Assembly (NCBI GenBank): GCA_021778785.1
Contig: JAJYBX010000008.1
Coordinates: forward strand, 1 to 16,591
Source of the DNA: Acidobacteriota bacterium
Lineage (GTDB): Bacteria > Acidobacteriota > Holophagae > Holophagales > Holophagaceae
Length of the DNA: 16,591 nucleotides
Direction of reading: 5' to 3'
This document shows positions 6,829-13,683 of this stretch, piece after piece. A program made the position numbers and the translations under genes. The notes below the pieces were generated by a model. That model worked only from the letters and a program-made list of their open reading frames with translations, did not search any database and had not been told where the DNA came from. Each line of letters starts with the position of its first letter. Position 1 is the first letter of the stretch.

Positions 6829-7971
6829 TCACTTCCACCGGGGGAAGGGGTACACCGCCTTCTTCGTGGCGAACGCCTTCGGGAAGATGGTCTCGTAGGT
6901 CCCACCCTGGATCTGCTGCACCAGCATCGGATGGTTGTTCTGGTTGGTGAAGCCCTCGTAGTCCGCGAACTGGACCGGCCCCATGATGCCGTTCCACTGC
7001 CCGGCCTTGAGCAGGGTCTGGGTCTTGTCGCGGTTGCCACCGCCCTTCGCGGCGCACTCGGCCATGATCATCATCGACTCGTAGGCGCAGGCGGCATGGT
7101 AGGTGGCGTCCTTCCCGAACTTCGCCTTGTAGCGCTTGCCGAAATCCTTCGCCCCGGGCCAGTTCACATCGTCCGTCCACTGGGTGCAGGAGATGACGTC
7201 CTCGGAGATGGCATGCTCGCGGGCGAACTCCGACGTGGTGAAGCCGGCGCCGCCGCCCAGGAAGGCCTGGGGTTGCAGGCCCACCTCGCGGGACTGCCGC
7301 ATCAGCAGGATGGCGTCAGCCACATAGGACACCATGAACACCAGGTCGGGATTCTTGGACTTGATCTTGGCCAGGGTGGAACGGTAGTCGGCGGAGCCCT
7401 TGGGGTAGGGTTCGTCGGCCACCACCTGGATGCCCTTGGTGGCTACGTAGTCCTTGGCGGTCTTCGAGGTGGAGGTGCCGAAATCCGTGTTCTCGTAGAT
7501 GAACGCGATGGTCTTCGGCTTGCCGAGGGTGAGCGAGGCATCGATGAGGCTCGAGGCGTAACGATCCGCCGGCGCGTTCATGCGGAACACGTACTTGAAG
7601 CCCTGGCGCGTGATCTCCTCCTTGGCCGCGGCGGGGATGAGGAGCGGCACGCGGTACTTCTGGGCCAGCTTGGAGACGGCGTTGGAGCAGGCCGAGGTGT
7701 AGGGGCCCACCACCCCCACCACGTTGTCGCGGGTGGCCAGCTTCTCCATGGCGCTCATGGAGATCTGCGGCTTGCCGGTGTCGTCCTCCCACACGAGCTG
7801 CACGTGGATCCCCTTCTTGACGAGGTCCTCCTCCGCCAGCTTGATGCCGTTGGTGATGCTCTCCCCGATGGGGGCCTCCGGTCCGCTCATGGAGTTGATG
7901 ACGCCGATCTTCTGGGCCATCAGCGGGGACAGGGCGAGCGTCGCGCCCAGGGCCAGCAGGTGCTTACGCAT
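6829..7971 (-). CDS. livK: Liv-type periplasmic substrate-binding protein
   Basis: This 380-residue type I periplasmic binding protein belongs to the Leu/Ile/Val-BP family. A Sec signal peptide, MRKHLLALGATLALSPLMA, is followed by the mature start QKIGVINSMSGP. There is no lipobox cysteine at the cleavage site, so it should be soluble. The two-lobed fold is indicated by VVGPYTSACSNAV (about 87-99), KTIAFIYENTDFG (about 153-165) and NPDLVFMVSY (about 207-216). Compared with E. coli LivJ/LivK as I recall them, the region of the ligand Thr reads IPAAAKEEIT (112-121) and the region of the ligand Glu reads FLGGGAGF (238-245), so residues that hold the alpha-amino group appear absent. The family is certain; branched-chain amino acids as cargo are doubtful. 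ATG 7969-7971 has AGGAG five bases upstream. First gene of the operon. Confidence 0.92.
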   Translation of the reverse strand: MRKHLLALGATLALSPLMAQKIGVINSMSGPEAPIGESITNGIKLAEEDLVKKGIHVQLVWEDDTGKPQISMSAMEKLATRDNVVGVVGPYTSACSNAVSKLAQKYRVPLLIPAAAKEEITRQGFKYVFRMNAPADRYASSLIDASLTLGKPKTIAFIYENTDFGTSTSKTAKDYVATKGIQVVADEPYPKGSADYRSTLAKIKSKNPDLVFMVSYVADAILLMRQSREVGLQPQAFLGGGAGFTTSEFAREHAISEDVISCTQWTDDVNWPGAKDFGKRYKAKFGKDATYHAACAYESMMIMAECAAKGGGNRDKTQTLLKAGQWNGIMGPVQFADYEGFTNQNNHPMLVQQIQGGTYETIFPKAFATKKAVYPFPRWK

Positions 7972-8011
7972 GGCAGCTCCTACAAAGATGATGTTTGGGG
8001 TAAGTATTTTG

Positions 8012-8017
8012 ATTCTA
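8012..8017 (-). promoter_or_regulatory. Candidate -10 element of the liv operon
   Basis: The minus strand carries TAGAAT, five of six matches to TATAAT, about 40 bases before the livK start and just after the porin terminator. No good -35 is visible: the 17-base spacing falls in the terminator stem and T tract. It is the best -10 in the only gap where the operon can start. Confidence 0.28.
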
Positions 8018-8031
8018 CACCCATCCGGACA

Positions 8032-8078
8032 GAAAAAGCCACGGAACTCCCTGGATGGATCCAGGGAGTTCCGTGGCT
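8032..8078 (-). terminator. Strong intrinsic terminator of the porin gene
   Basis: AGCCACGGAACTCCCTGGA (8037-8055) and its exact reverse complement (8060-8078) form a perfect 19-bp stem with a four-base loop. On the minus strand the stem ends in T and runs into TTTTC, a T tract (plus-strand AAAA 8033-8036). On the plus strand no T tract follows, so it acts for the porin gene, 35 bases after its stop, and insulates the liv operon. Confidence 0.9.
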
Positions 8079-8113
8079 GTCGGGCTGGAAAAGATCAGCC
8101 GCGAAAAAGAGGA

Positions 8114-9385
8114 CTAGAAGCCGATCTGGACGGACATCACGAGGCTGTCGCCGCCCTGCTCGCCGGTCTGGCCGACCCGCGGCGCGAGGAAGTTCTTGCT
8201 GCGGTGGACGTAGTCGAACTTGATCTTGCCGTCGACGTACTTCGCAGGGGTGAACAGGTAGTTGTAGCCCAGGATCGCCTCGGAGTACTTGGGCGAGAAA
8301 TCGTTGCCCGTCGCCACGCCCGTCGTCGTGTTCGTGGTGTAGGGGTTGGTGGCCGTGTACCAGTCGTCGCCCTGGTTGAAGTTGATGAAGTCGTAGCGCG
8401 CCGTGAACCAGTGGCGGCCCATCTTGTAGGCGCCGGACAGGGTGTAGCTCATGAACTTCTGGTCCAGGTGCTGGCGGCCGGGGACCGTGCCGGCAGCCGT
8501 GCCAGCCACGAACACGGAGGGATACCGGCGGCCCAGCAGGCCCGTGGACATCTCGACGGAGCCGTTCCACTTGGCCGTGTCGTACACGTAGTAGACGCCG
8601 AGGTTGGTGGTCTTGTCCTTGTTGTCGACCACCTGGGCGGCCGAAGGGGCGTTGACGCCGGAGAAGGCGCCGGCCACGAGGCCCACATCCTTCACGTCCG
8701 TCTCGCCCTCGCGGTACCAGCCGCCGAAGCTGTGGTCCGTGCCGTAGGTCGCCAGCACCGAGAAGCTGTAGTCCTTCTGGGCGTTGTTGTCGTTGGCCTT
8801 GAAGGTGGCGCTGGAATCGCCCATGCCGTTGCCGACGCCGAGGTTGATCTTGGCAGCCAGCGCGTGGGGATCGCCCACGCTGTAGGTGGCCAGCACGCCG
8901 CGATCGCGCTTCTCGGCCCACATCCGGGCCGTCATGGACCGGTCGTAGAAGAGCAGCTTGGCGCCGCCGCCGATGGTGGACTCGAAGTTCATCGGCATCT
9001 TGAACTGGCCGATCTTCACCGAGAACTGGTTGCTGAGCGCGTAGGCCATCCAGGCATCGAGGAGGCCGTTCGCCGCCGCCGGGGCGCTGGTGCTGGAGGT
9101 GTTGGGATCGAAGATCACGCCCCAGGTCACATCACCGAACTTGCCGTTGAAGTAGAGCTCCGTGCGCCGCATGTAGAAGGTGTTTTCCTTGAACGCGGGG
9201 TTCATGGCGCCGTTGGCGTAGTAGGGCGCGGCGGTGGGCGCCGCGTCCAGCCGGAGGTTGTTGTCCAGCATCTGGGTGTACCAGGTCTCCAGGATGGCCC
9301 CGAGCTTGATGTCCTGCTGGGCCGAAGCCATGGTGCCGGTTCCGACCAGCATGGCCGCGACGGCGGCGAGTCGTGTGATCTTCAT
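8114..9385 (-). CDS. OprO/OprP-like outer-membrane porin
   Basis: This 423-residue protein has a clear signal peptide, MKITRLAAVAAMLVGTGTMASA, followed by QQDIKLG. Alternating aromatic beta-strands run throughout, and the C-terminal residue is Phe (VMSVQIGF), the recognition signal for outer-membrane assembly. The middle is typical of the phosphate-selective porin family: YMRRTELYFNGKFGDVTWGV, IGQFKMPMNFESTIGGG, then FYDRSM and KRDRGVLATY. Members form trimeric channels for small anions. The family is named for phosphate, but many members pass other solutes, so cargo is not assigned. ATG 9383-9385 has AGGAG five bases upstream. It is monocistronic, flanked by its own terminator and by a 252-base gap on the upstream side. 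It lies between the Liv operon and an acyl-CoA synthetase, which may hint at organic-acid entry. Confidence 0.88.
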   Translation of the reverse strand: MKITRLAAVAAMLVGTGTMASAQQDIKLGAILETWYTQMLDNNLRLDAAPTAAPYYANGAMNPAFKENTFYMRRTELYFNGKFGDVTWGVIFDPNTSSTSAPAAANGLLDAWMAYALSNQFSVKIGQFKMPMNFESTIGGGAKLLFYDRSMTARMWAEKRDRGVLATYSVGDPHALAAKINLGVGNGMGDSSATFKANDNNAQKDYSFSVLATYGTDHSFGGWYREGETDVKDVGLVAGAFSGVNAPSAAQVVDNKDKTTNLGVYYVYDTAKWNGSVEMSTGLLGRRYPSVFVAGTAAGTVPGRQHLDQKFMSYTLSGAYKMGRHWFTARYDFINFNQGDDWYTATNPYTTNTTTGVATGNDFSPKYSEAILGYNYLFTPAKYVDGKIKFDYVHRSKNFLAPRVGQTGEQGGDSLVMSVQIGF

Positions 9386-9481
9386 GGGAACTCCTAATGG
9401 AGAGGTTGGGGGGGCGGATAGAGAGGGAACTGGTCCCTGTAAAGGTGGGGCGAAATCGACTGCGGGGAAGCGGTTGCCAAC

Positions 9482-9510
9482 AAACTAGAAGCAGAACCCC
9501 TGGGCGTCCA
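9482..9510 (-). promoter_or_regulatory. Candidate promoter of the first porin
   Basis: The minus strand reads TGGACG, a 17-base spacer, then TAGTTT. The -35 matches four of six consensus bases; the -10 is weak with three. It would give a leader of roughly 90 bases to the porin start. It is the best pairing I can find in the 252-base gap at 9386-9637, which otherwise holds no gene. Confidence 0.2.
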
Positions 9511-9637
9511 TGAAAATCAGGAAGGTTCCCGGCCTTGTGATGTTTGCCACAGCCCTGAATGTAAAGGGTTGATCACACAAGCATTCGACATCCGTGTAAC
9601 AAGGGTGAGACAACTGCCCCCAGGGGCATGGCCAAGG

Positions 9638-11314
9638 CTACCCCAACTCGGAGAACTGCTCCTCCCTGAATTCGGCGGCCGAGGCCCCCCCCGTGGCCGC
9701 CCGCTTGCGCAGTTCCACCCGCCGGATCTTGCCGGAGATGGTCTTGGGCAGGTCGCTGAACTCGAGGATGCGGATCCGCTTGTAGGGGGAGAGCCGTTCG
9801 CGGATGAAGCGGAACAGGGAGAGGGCCGTGGCCCGGTCGGGCTCGAAGCCGGCACGGAGGATGATGTAGGCCTTGGGCACGGCCAGCCGCACGGGATCCG
9901 GGCTGGGCACCACGGCGGCCTCGGCCACGGCCTCGTGCTCGATGAGGAACGACTCCAGCTCGAAGGGACTGATCCGGTAGTCGGAGCTCTTGAAGACGTC
10001 GTCCGCCCGGCCCACGAAGAACAGATGGCCGTCCTCGTCCCGGGTGGCCACGTCGCCGGTACGGTAGTACCCCTCCGCCAGGGCCTTCGCCATCTTCGTC
10101 GGATCGTCCTTGTAGCCCTGCATGAGCCCCATCGGCGGCGGGTCCAGGCGCAGGGAGATCTCCCCCTCGTCGGTCTCCCGGCCCTCCGCATCGAGCAGCG
10201 CGATCCGGTACCCCGGCAGGGGATGGCCCATGGAGCCGGCCTTCACCTTCCGGCCCGGGGCGTTGCCCGCCTGGGCCGTGGTCTCCGTCTGCCCGTAGCC
10301 GTCCCGGATGGTGATGCCCCAGGCCTGCTCCACCTGGTGGATCACCTCGGGGTTCAGGGGTTCCCCGGCCCCCACCAGTTCCCGCAGCCTGACCGGGTAG
10401 GCCTTGAGATCCTCCTGGATGAAGAGGCGCCAGACCGTGGGCGGCGCGCACAGCGTGGTCACGCCCTTGTCGACGATGACCTTGAGGGTGGCCGCCGCGC
10501 TGAACCGCGCCGCCCGATAGACGAAGATGCAGGCCCCCGCGTTCCAGGGGGCGAAGAAGCTGCTCCAGGCGTGCTTCGCCCAGCCGGGCGAGCTGATGTT
10601 GTAGTGGATGTCCCCCTCCCGGAGGCCGATCCAGAACATGGTGGAGAGGTGCCCCACGGGATAGCTCTGGTGGGTATGCAGCACGAGCTTGGGCTTGGCC
10701 GTGGTGCCCGAGGTGAAGTAGAGCAGCATGGGGTCCGTGGCCATCGTGGGGCCGTCGGGAATGAAGTCCTGCGACCCGGCGTACAGCTCCTCGAAGGGCC
10801 GCCAGCCGGTCACCCGTCCGCCCACGCAGATGCGGGTGAGGGAGGCGTCCAGGCCATCGAACTTGGCGGTCTGGGCGGCGTCCACGATCAGGTGCCGGAT
10901 CCCCCCGCGTTCGATGCGGTCCTGCAGGTCGGCCTGGGAGAGCAGCAGCGTCGAGGGCACCAGGACCGCCCCCAGCTTCATGCAGGCCAGCATCGCCTCC
11001 CACAGCGGCTGGACGTTGTCGAGCATGAGCAGCACGCCGTCGCCCCGCTTCACGCCCAGGGCCTTCAACGCGCCGGCCACCTGGCTGCTGCGCCGGCTCA
11101 TCTCGCGGTAGCTCACCTTCGCTTCCGTCCCGTTCTCCTCCACGATCCAGAGGGCCGGGCGGTCGTTGCCTTCGGCGTAGGCGTCGAAGTAGTCCAGGGC
11201 CCAGTTGAACCGCTCCAGGCGGGGCCACTGGAATCCGCGGCAGGCGCCCTCGTAGTCCTCCCGGTGCCGGACCAGGAAATCCCGAGCCTCGAGAAAGGCT
11301 TCCCGCTCGCTCAT
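9638..11314 (-). CDS. AMP-forming acyl-CoA synthetase (medium-chain/ACSM-like)
   Basis: This 558-residue member of the ANL superfamily would activate a carboxylic acid to acyl-AMP and then acyl-CoA in the cytoplasm. Visible motifs in order: phosphate loop YFTSGTTAKPK around 199-209 (the usual second Gly is Ala), DGYGQTETT 338-346, YYRTGD 416-421, the hinge region GRADDVFKSSDYRIS 435-449, and the catalytic lysine Lys529 in PKTISGKIRR. The segment NISSPGWAKHAWSSFFAPWN is typical of the medium-chain/ACSM-like branch, so a medium-chain, branched or aromatic acid is plausible; the substrate cannot be read from sequence. Lys529 sits in a PxxxxGK motif, the site that Pat enzymes acylate. ATG 11312-11314 has GGAGG five bases upstream. 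It is transcribed away from the second porin and has no strong terminator. Confidence 0.92.
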   Translation of the reverse strand: MSEREAFLEARDFLVRHREDYEGACRGFQWPRLERFNWALDYFDAYAEGNDRPALWIVEENGTEAKVSYREMSRRSSQVAGALKALGVKRGDGVLLMLDNVQPLWEAMLACMKLGAVLVPSTLLLSQADLQDRIERGGIRHLIVDAAQTAKFDGLDASLTRICVGGRVTGWRPFEELYAGSQDFIPDGPTMATDPMLLYFTSGTTAKPKLVLHTHQSYPVGHLSTMFWIGLREGDIHYNISSPGWAKHAWSSFFAPWNAGACIFVYRAARFSAAATLKVIVDKGVTTLCAPPTVWRLFIQEDLKAYPVRLRELVGAGEPLNPEVIHQVEQAWGITIRDGYGQTETTAQAGNAPGRKVKAGSMGHPLPGYRIALLDAEGRETDEGEISLRLDPPPMGLMQGYKDDPTKMAKALAEGYYRTGDVATRDEDGHLFFVGRADDVFKSSDYRISPFELESFLIEHEAVAEAAVVPSPDPVRLAVPKAYIILRAGFEPDRATALSLFRFIRERLSPYKRIRILEFSDLPKTISGKIRRVELRKRAATGGASAAEFREEQFSELG

Positions 11315-11344
11315 GCGCTCCTCCGAAAGGGGGGGTGGTGCGCA

Positions 11345-11374
11345 AATCTAGGCTGATCCCCCCCGCCGAGTCCA
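11345..11374 (-). promoter_or_regulatory. Candidate promoter of the acyl-CoA synthetase gene
   Basis: The minus strand reads TGGACT (plus-strand 11369-11374), an 18-base spacer, then TAGATT (11345-11350), each matching four of six consensus bases. A start a few bases downstream would give a leader of about 25 bases carrying the GGAGG site. Confidence 0.35.
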
Positions 11375-11455
11375 GCCGGATCCTGTCCGTAAAACCTTGC
11401 CATCAACAAGTGATTCGGCGCTATCTGACCTCAATATAACTACTTGATTAATCGT

Positions 11456-11484
11456 TTGCGACAACGACTCACTCGGAGTAGGCT
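11456..11484 (+). promoter_or_regulatory. Candidate promoter of the second porin
   Basis: TTGCGA (11456-11461), a 17-base spacer and TAGGCT (11479-11484) lie about 45 bases before the porin start. An unusually AT-rich tract (about 11431-11457, containing the palindrome GATTAATC) sits just upstream, like an UP element or operator. TCGTT and AACGA (11452-11456, 11463-11467) are inverted around the -35, and ACTCGGAGT abuts the -10, both possible repressor half-sites. Confidence 0.35.
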
Positions 11485-11529
11485 CCCGTCAGCCTTTCAA
11501 CCCAAAACCCATACTCCAAGGAGGATCCC

Positions 11530-12669
11530 ATGCGGGGATTCCATCGTTACCTGGCCCTCGGCGCAGGGCTCGCGGCCGCGGTTCCACTCGGAGCCCAGGG
11601 CCTGGCGATCACGACGCCGCAGGCTTCCATGAAGTTCGGCGTGCTCTTCCAGCCGCAGTACGAGGCCATCGGGAACCAGACCCTGGACGGCACTTCCCAG
11701 AACCTGTACATGCGCCGGATGCGGCTCTACATCCTGGGCAACATCGGCGACAAGTGGGAATACTGGATCGACACCGACAGCCCGAACATGGGCAAGGCCA
11801 ATGCCGACGGCACCCGGAACGGGATGGGCCCCAACGGGAACCTGATCCTCCAGGATGCCTACATCACGTACAAGTTCACCCCGAACCTGAAGTTGGACGC
11901 CGGCCTCACCCTGATGCCCCTGGCCCACCAGAACTTCCAGGGGGCCACCAGCCTGCTGGGCGTGGACTACAGCCCCTACGCCTTCCTCTCCAGCGGCGGC
12001 CTGGGGAACAACGTGGGACGCGACACGGGCCTGCTCCTCCGGGGCTTCGCCTGGAACCACCTCGACTTCCGCCTCGGCGTGTCGGAGGGCAAGCGCAACC
12101 GGGAAGTCACGGGCCAGGCCATCCCCACGAACAACCATGTGGCCTCCAACAACCCGCTCCGGATGTCCGGCCGCCTGCAGTGGAACTTCTTCGATCTGGA
12201 AGCCACCGCCAACGCCTACTACGCCGGCACCTACTTCGGCACCAAGAAGATCTTCTCGATCGGCGCCGGCCACGACCAGCAGGACGACTACAAGGCCACG
12301 GCCTTCGACGTGTTCCTGGACTGGCCCGTGGGGAACGACTCCGTGACGTTCCAGGCCGACCACTGGGATTGGGACGGCGGCACCTGGATCCCGGCCCTCA
12401 CCAAGCGGAAGACCCTGTTCAGCGAGGCGGGCTACCGGTTCGGCGCGACCAACCTCACGCCCTACGTCCGCTACGAGTTCCAGCGGCCGGATGTCGAGAC
12501 GGCCGCGGCGCCCAAGGAGGACCGCATCGGCGGCGGGCTGGCCTGGTGGATCAAGGGCCACACCTCCAACCTCAAGGTGCAGTACCTGCGCGTCAAGCCC
12601 ACCGCGCCGGGCGTGAACCTGAACGCCTATGATCAGGTGAACATCCAGTTCCAGTTCTTCTACCTCTAG
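11530..12669 (+). CDS. Second OprO/OprP-like outer-membrane porin
   Basis: This 379-residue protein has a signal peptide of about 22 residues (MRGFHRYLALGAGLAAAVPLGA) and then beta-strand-rich sequence in the same family pattern as the porin at 8114-9385: SMKFGVLFQPQYEA, LYMRRMRLYILGNIGDKWEY, LILQDAYITYKFTPNLKLDAG and NNVGRDTGLLLRG. The end is FQFFYL, so the final residue is Leu rather than the usual Phe, although aromatics precede it. The two porins are similar in layout but clearly different in sequence, so they are not a recent duplication. The start is fixed by AAGGAGG (11518-11524) five bases before the ATG. It is divergent from the acyl-CoA synthetase, suggesting shared control. The solute is unknown. 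Confidence 0.86.
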   Translation: MRGFHRYLALGAGLAAAVPLGAQGLAITTPQASMKFGVLFQPQYEAIGNQTLDGTSQNLYMRRMRLYILGNIGDKWEYWIDTDSPNMGKANADGTRNGMGPNGNLILQDAYITYKFTPNLKLDAGLTLMPLAHQNFQGATSLLGVDYSPYAFLSSGGLGNNVGRDTGLLLRGFAWNHLDFRLGVSEGKRNREVTGQAIPTNNHVASNNPLRMSGRLQWNFFDLEATANAYYAGTYFGTKKIFSIGAGHDQQDDYKATAFDVFLDWPVGNDSVTFQADHWDWDGGTWIPALTKRKTLFSEAGYRFGATNLTPYVRYEFQRPDVETAAAPKEDRIGGGLAWWIKGHTSNLKVQYLRVKPTAPGVNLNAYDQVNIQFQFFYL

Positions 12670-12682
12670 GCTGATCGAACCT

Positions 12683-12722
12683 CCTCCGCCCCGGCCCCGG
12701 CTGCCCGGATCCGGGGCGGAGG
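12683..12722 (+). terminator. 12-bp inverted repeat after the second porin, terminator-like
   Basis: CCTCCGCCCCGG (12683-12694) and CCGGGGCGGAGG (12711-12722) are perfect inverted repeats around a 16-base loop, 13 bases after the porin stop. No T tract follows, so termination would be partial or factor-assisted. The ribosome binding site of the next gene begins about ten bases later. It may separate porin from enzyme expression. Confidence 0.4.
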
Positions 12723-12743
12723 CCGGATGCGAAGGAGACCCGC

Positions 12744-13664
12744 ATGGACCATGGGGATTCACAGGGCCAGGTGGCGCTGCTCGATCTGCATTTCCAGGCG
12801 GAGGGCACCGTGGGGGCCTTCCTGGTCCGCACGTCCCAAGGTCCGGTCCTGGTGGAGACCGGGCCGGAATCCCTCTACGGCCCTCTCGGGGCGGCCCTCC
12901 AGGCCCAGGGTTTCGCCCTCGAGGACGTCCGCCACGTCTTCGTCACCCACATCCATCTCGACCACGCGGGCGCGGCCTGGCGCCTGGCCCGGCACGGGGC
13001 GCGGATCTACGTCCACCCGAAGGGCGCGCCCCACCTGGCGGATCCCGGCAAGCTGCTGGACTCGGCCCGGCGGATCTACGGCGAGGCCATGGAGCGTCTC
13101 TGGGGCCGGCTGGAGCCCATCCCCCCCGGGCAGATCACCGCCCTCGGGGACGGCGAGACGGTGCGGATCGGCGACACCGGACTCGAGGCCCTCCACACGC
13201 CCGGCCATGCCATCCACCACATCACCTACCGCCTGGACGACGGCCTCTTCACGGGCGACGTGGGCGGCATCCGCATCGGCGACGGCCCTGTGATCCCGCC
13301 CTTCCCGCCCCCCGACATCGACCTCGAGGCCTGGAGGGACTCCATCGCCCGGATGCGGGCCGCCCGCCCCGCCTTCATCTATCCCACCCACTTCGGCATC
13401 AAGCGCGATGGCCCCGCCCACCTCGACTCCCTGGAGGAGAACCTCCACGGCATCGCCCAGTGGGTGAAGGTGCAGTTGGCCACCGGGATCAGTGAGGAGG
13501 CCCTCATCCCGGGCTTTCAGGCCTACATGCAGGACCTCCTGGCCGGGCATGGCCTGCCGGAGGAGGTCATCCAGGACTACGAGATCGCCGACCCCGCCTT
13601 CATGAGCGTTTACGGCCTCGCACGCTACTGGCGCAGGAAGGCCTCTGGCGCCACCGCATCCTGA
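12744..13664 (+). CDS. Metallo-beta-lactamase-fold hydrolase
   Basis: This 306-residue cytoplasmic protein (no signal peptide) carries the full set of dinuclear metal ligands: HIHLDH with His69, His71, Asp73 and His74, then His155 in TPGH, Asp172 in FTGDVG, and His216 in YPTHFG. The superfamily hydrolyses thioesters, lactones, phosphodiesters and other bonds. Nothing here fixes the substrate. The C-terminal 70 residues form a helical extension with ISEEALIPGFQAYMQDLL and a conserved-looking tail, which may cap the site. GAAGGAG precedes the ATG by six bases. Its stop lies 19 bases before the next acyl-CoA synthetase, so the two are probably co-transcribed. A hydrolase acting on the acyl-CoA or on a precursor ester or lactone is the natural guess, but only a guess. 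Confidence 0.88.
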   Translation: MDHGDSQGQVALLDLHFQAEGTVGAFLVRTSQGPVLVETGPESLYGPLGAALQAQGFALEDVRHVFVTHIHLDHAGAAWRLARHGARIYVHPKGAPHLADPGKLLDSARRIYGEAMERLWGRLEPIPPGQITALGDGETVRIGDTGLEALHTPGHAIHHITYRLDDGLFTGDVGGIRIGDGPVIPPFPPPDIDLEAWRDSIARMRAARPAFIYPTHFGIKRDGPAHLDSLEENLHGIAQWVKVQLATGISEEALIPGFQAYMQDLLAGHGLPEEVIQDYEIADPAFMSVYGLARYWRRKASGATAS

Positions 13665-13683
13665 CTCCCCCGGAGCAACCCCC

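Noticed and set aside
5806..8223. An 805-codon + strand frame opposite livM, livH and livK
   Set aside because: Same antisense composition effect (runs of Asp, Glu, His, Gly), no recognisable domain, and it crosses three real genes and the porin terminator.
9466..9486. TTGGCA-containing stretch upstream of the first porin as a sigma-54 promoter
   Set aside because: The GG and GC dinucleotides are 13 bases apart instead of 10, so it does not fit the -24/-12 pattern.
9615..9628. Small hairpin TGCCC/GGGCA after the acyl-CoA synthetase stop, as a terminator
   Set aside because: Only a 5-bp stem and no T tract on the minus strand; not distinguishable from chance in this composition.
9569..11356. 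Frames of 595 codons (+) and 590 codons (-) overlapping the acyl-CoA synthetase
   Set aside because: Neither contains motifs. The frame at 9638-11314 carries every ANL synthetase motif.
11347..12676. The 12-mer TCTAGGCTGATC occurring at 11347-11358 and 12665-12676
   Set aside because: A few repeated 12-mers are expected by chance in 16.6 kb, and the second copy overlaps the porin stop codon.
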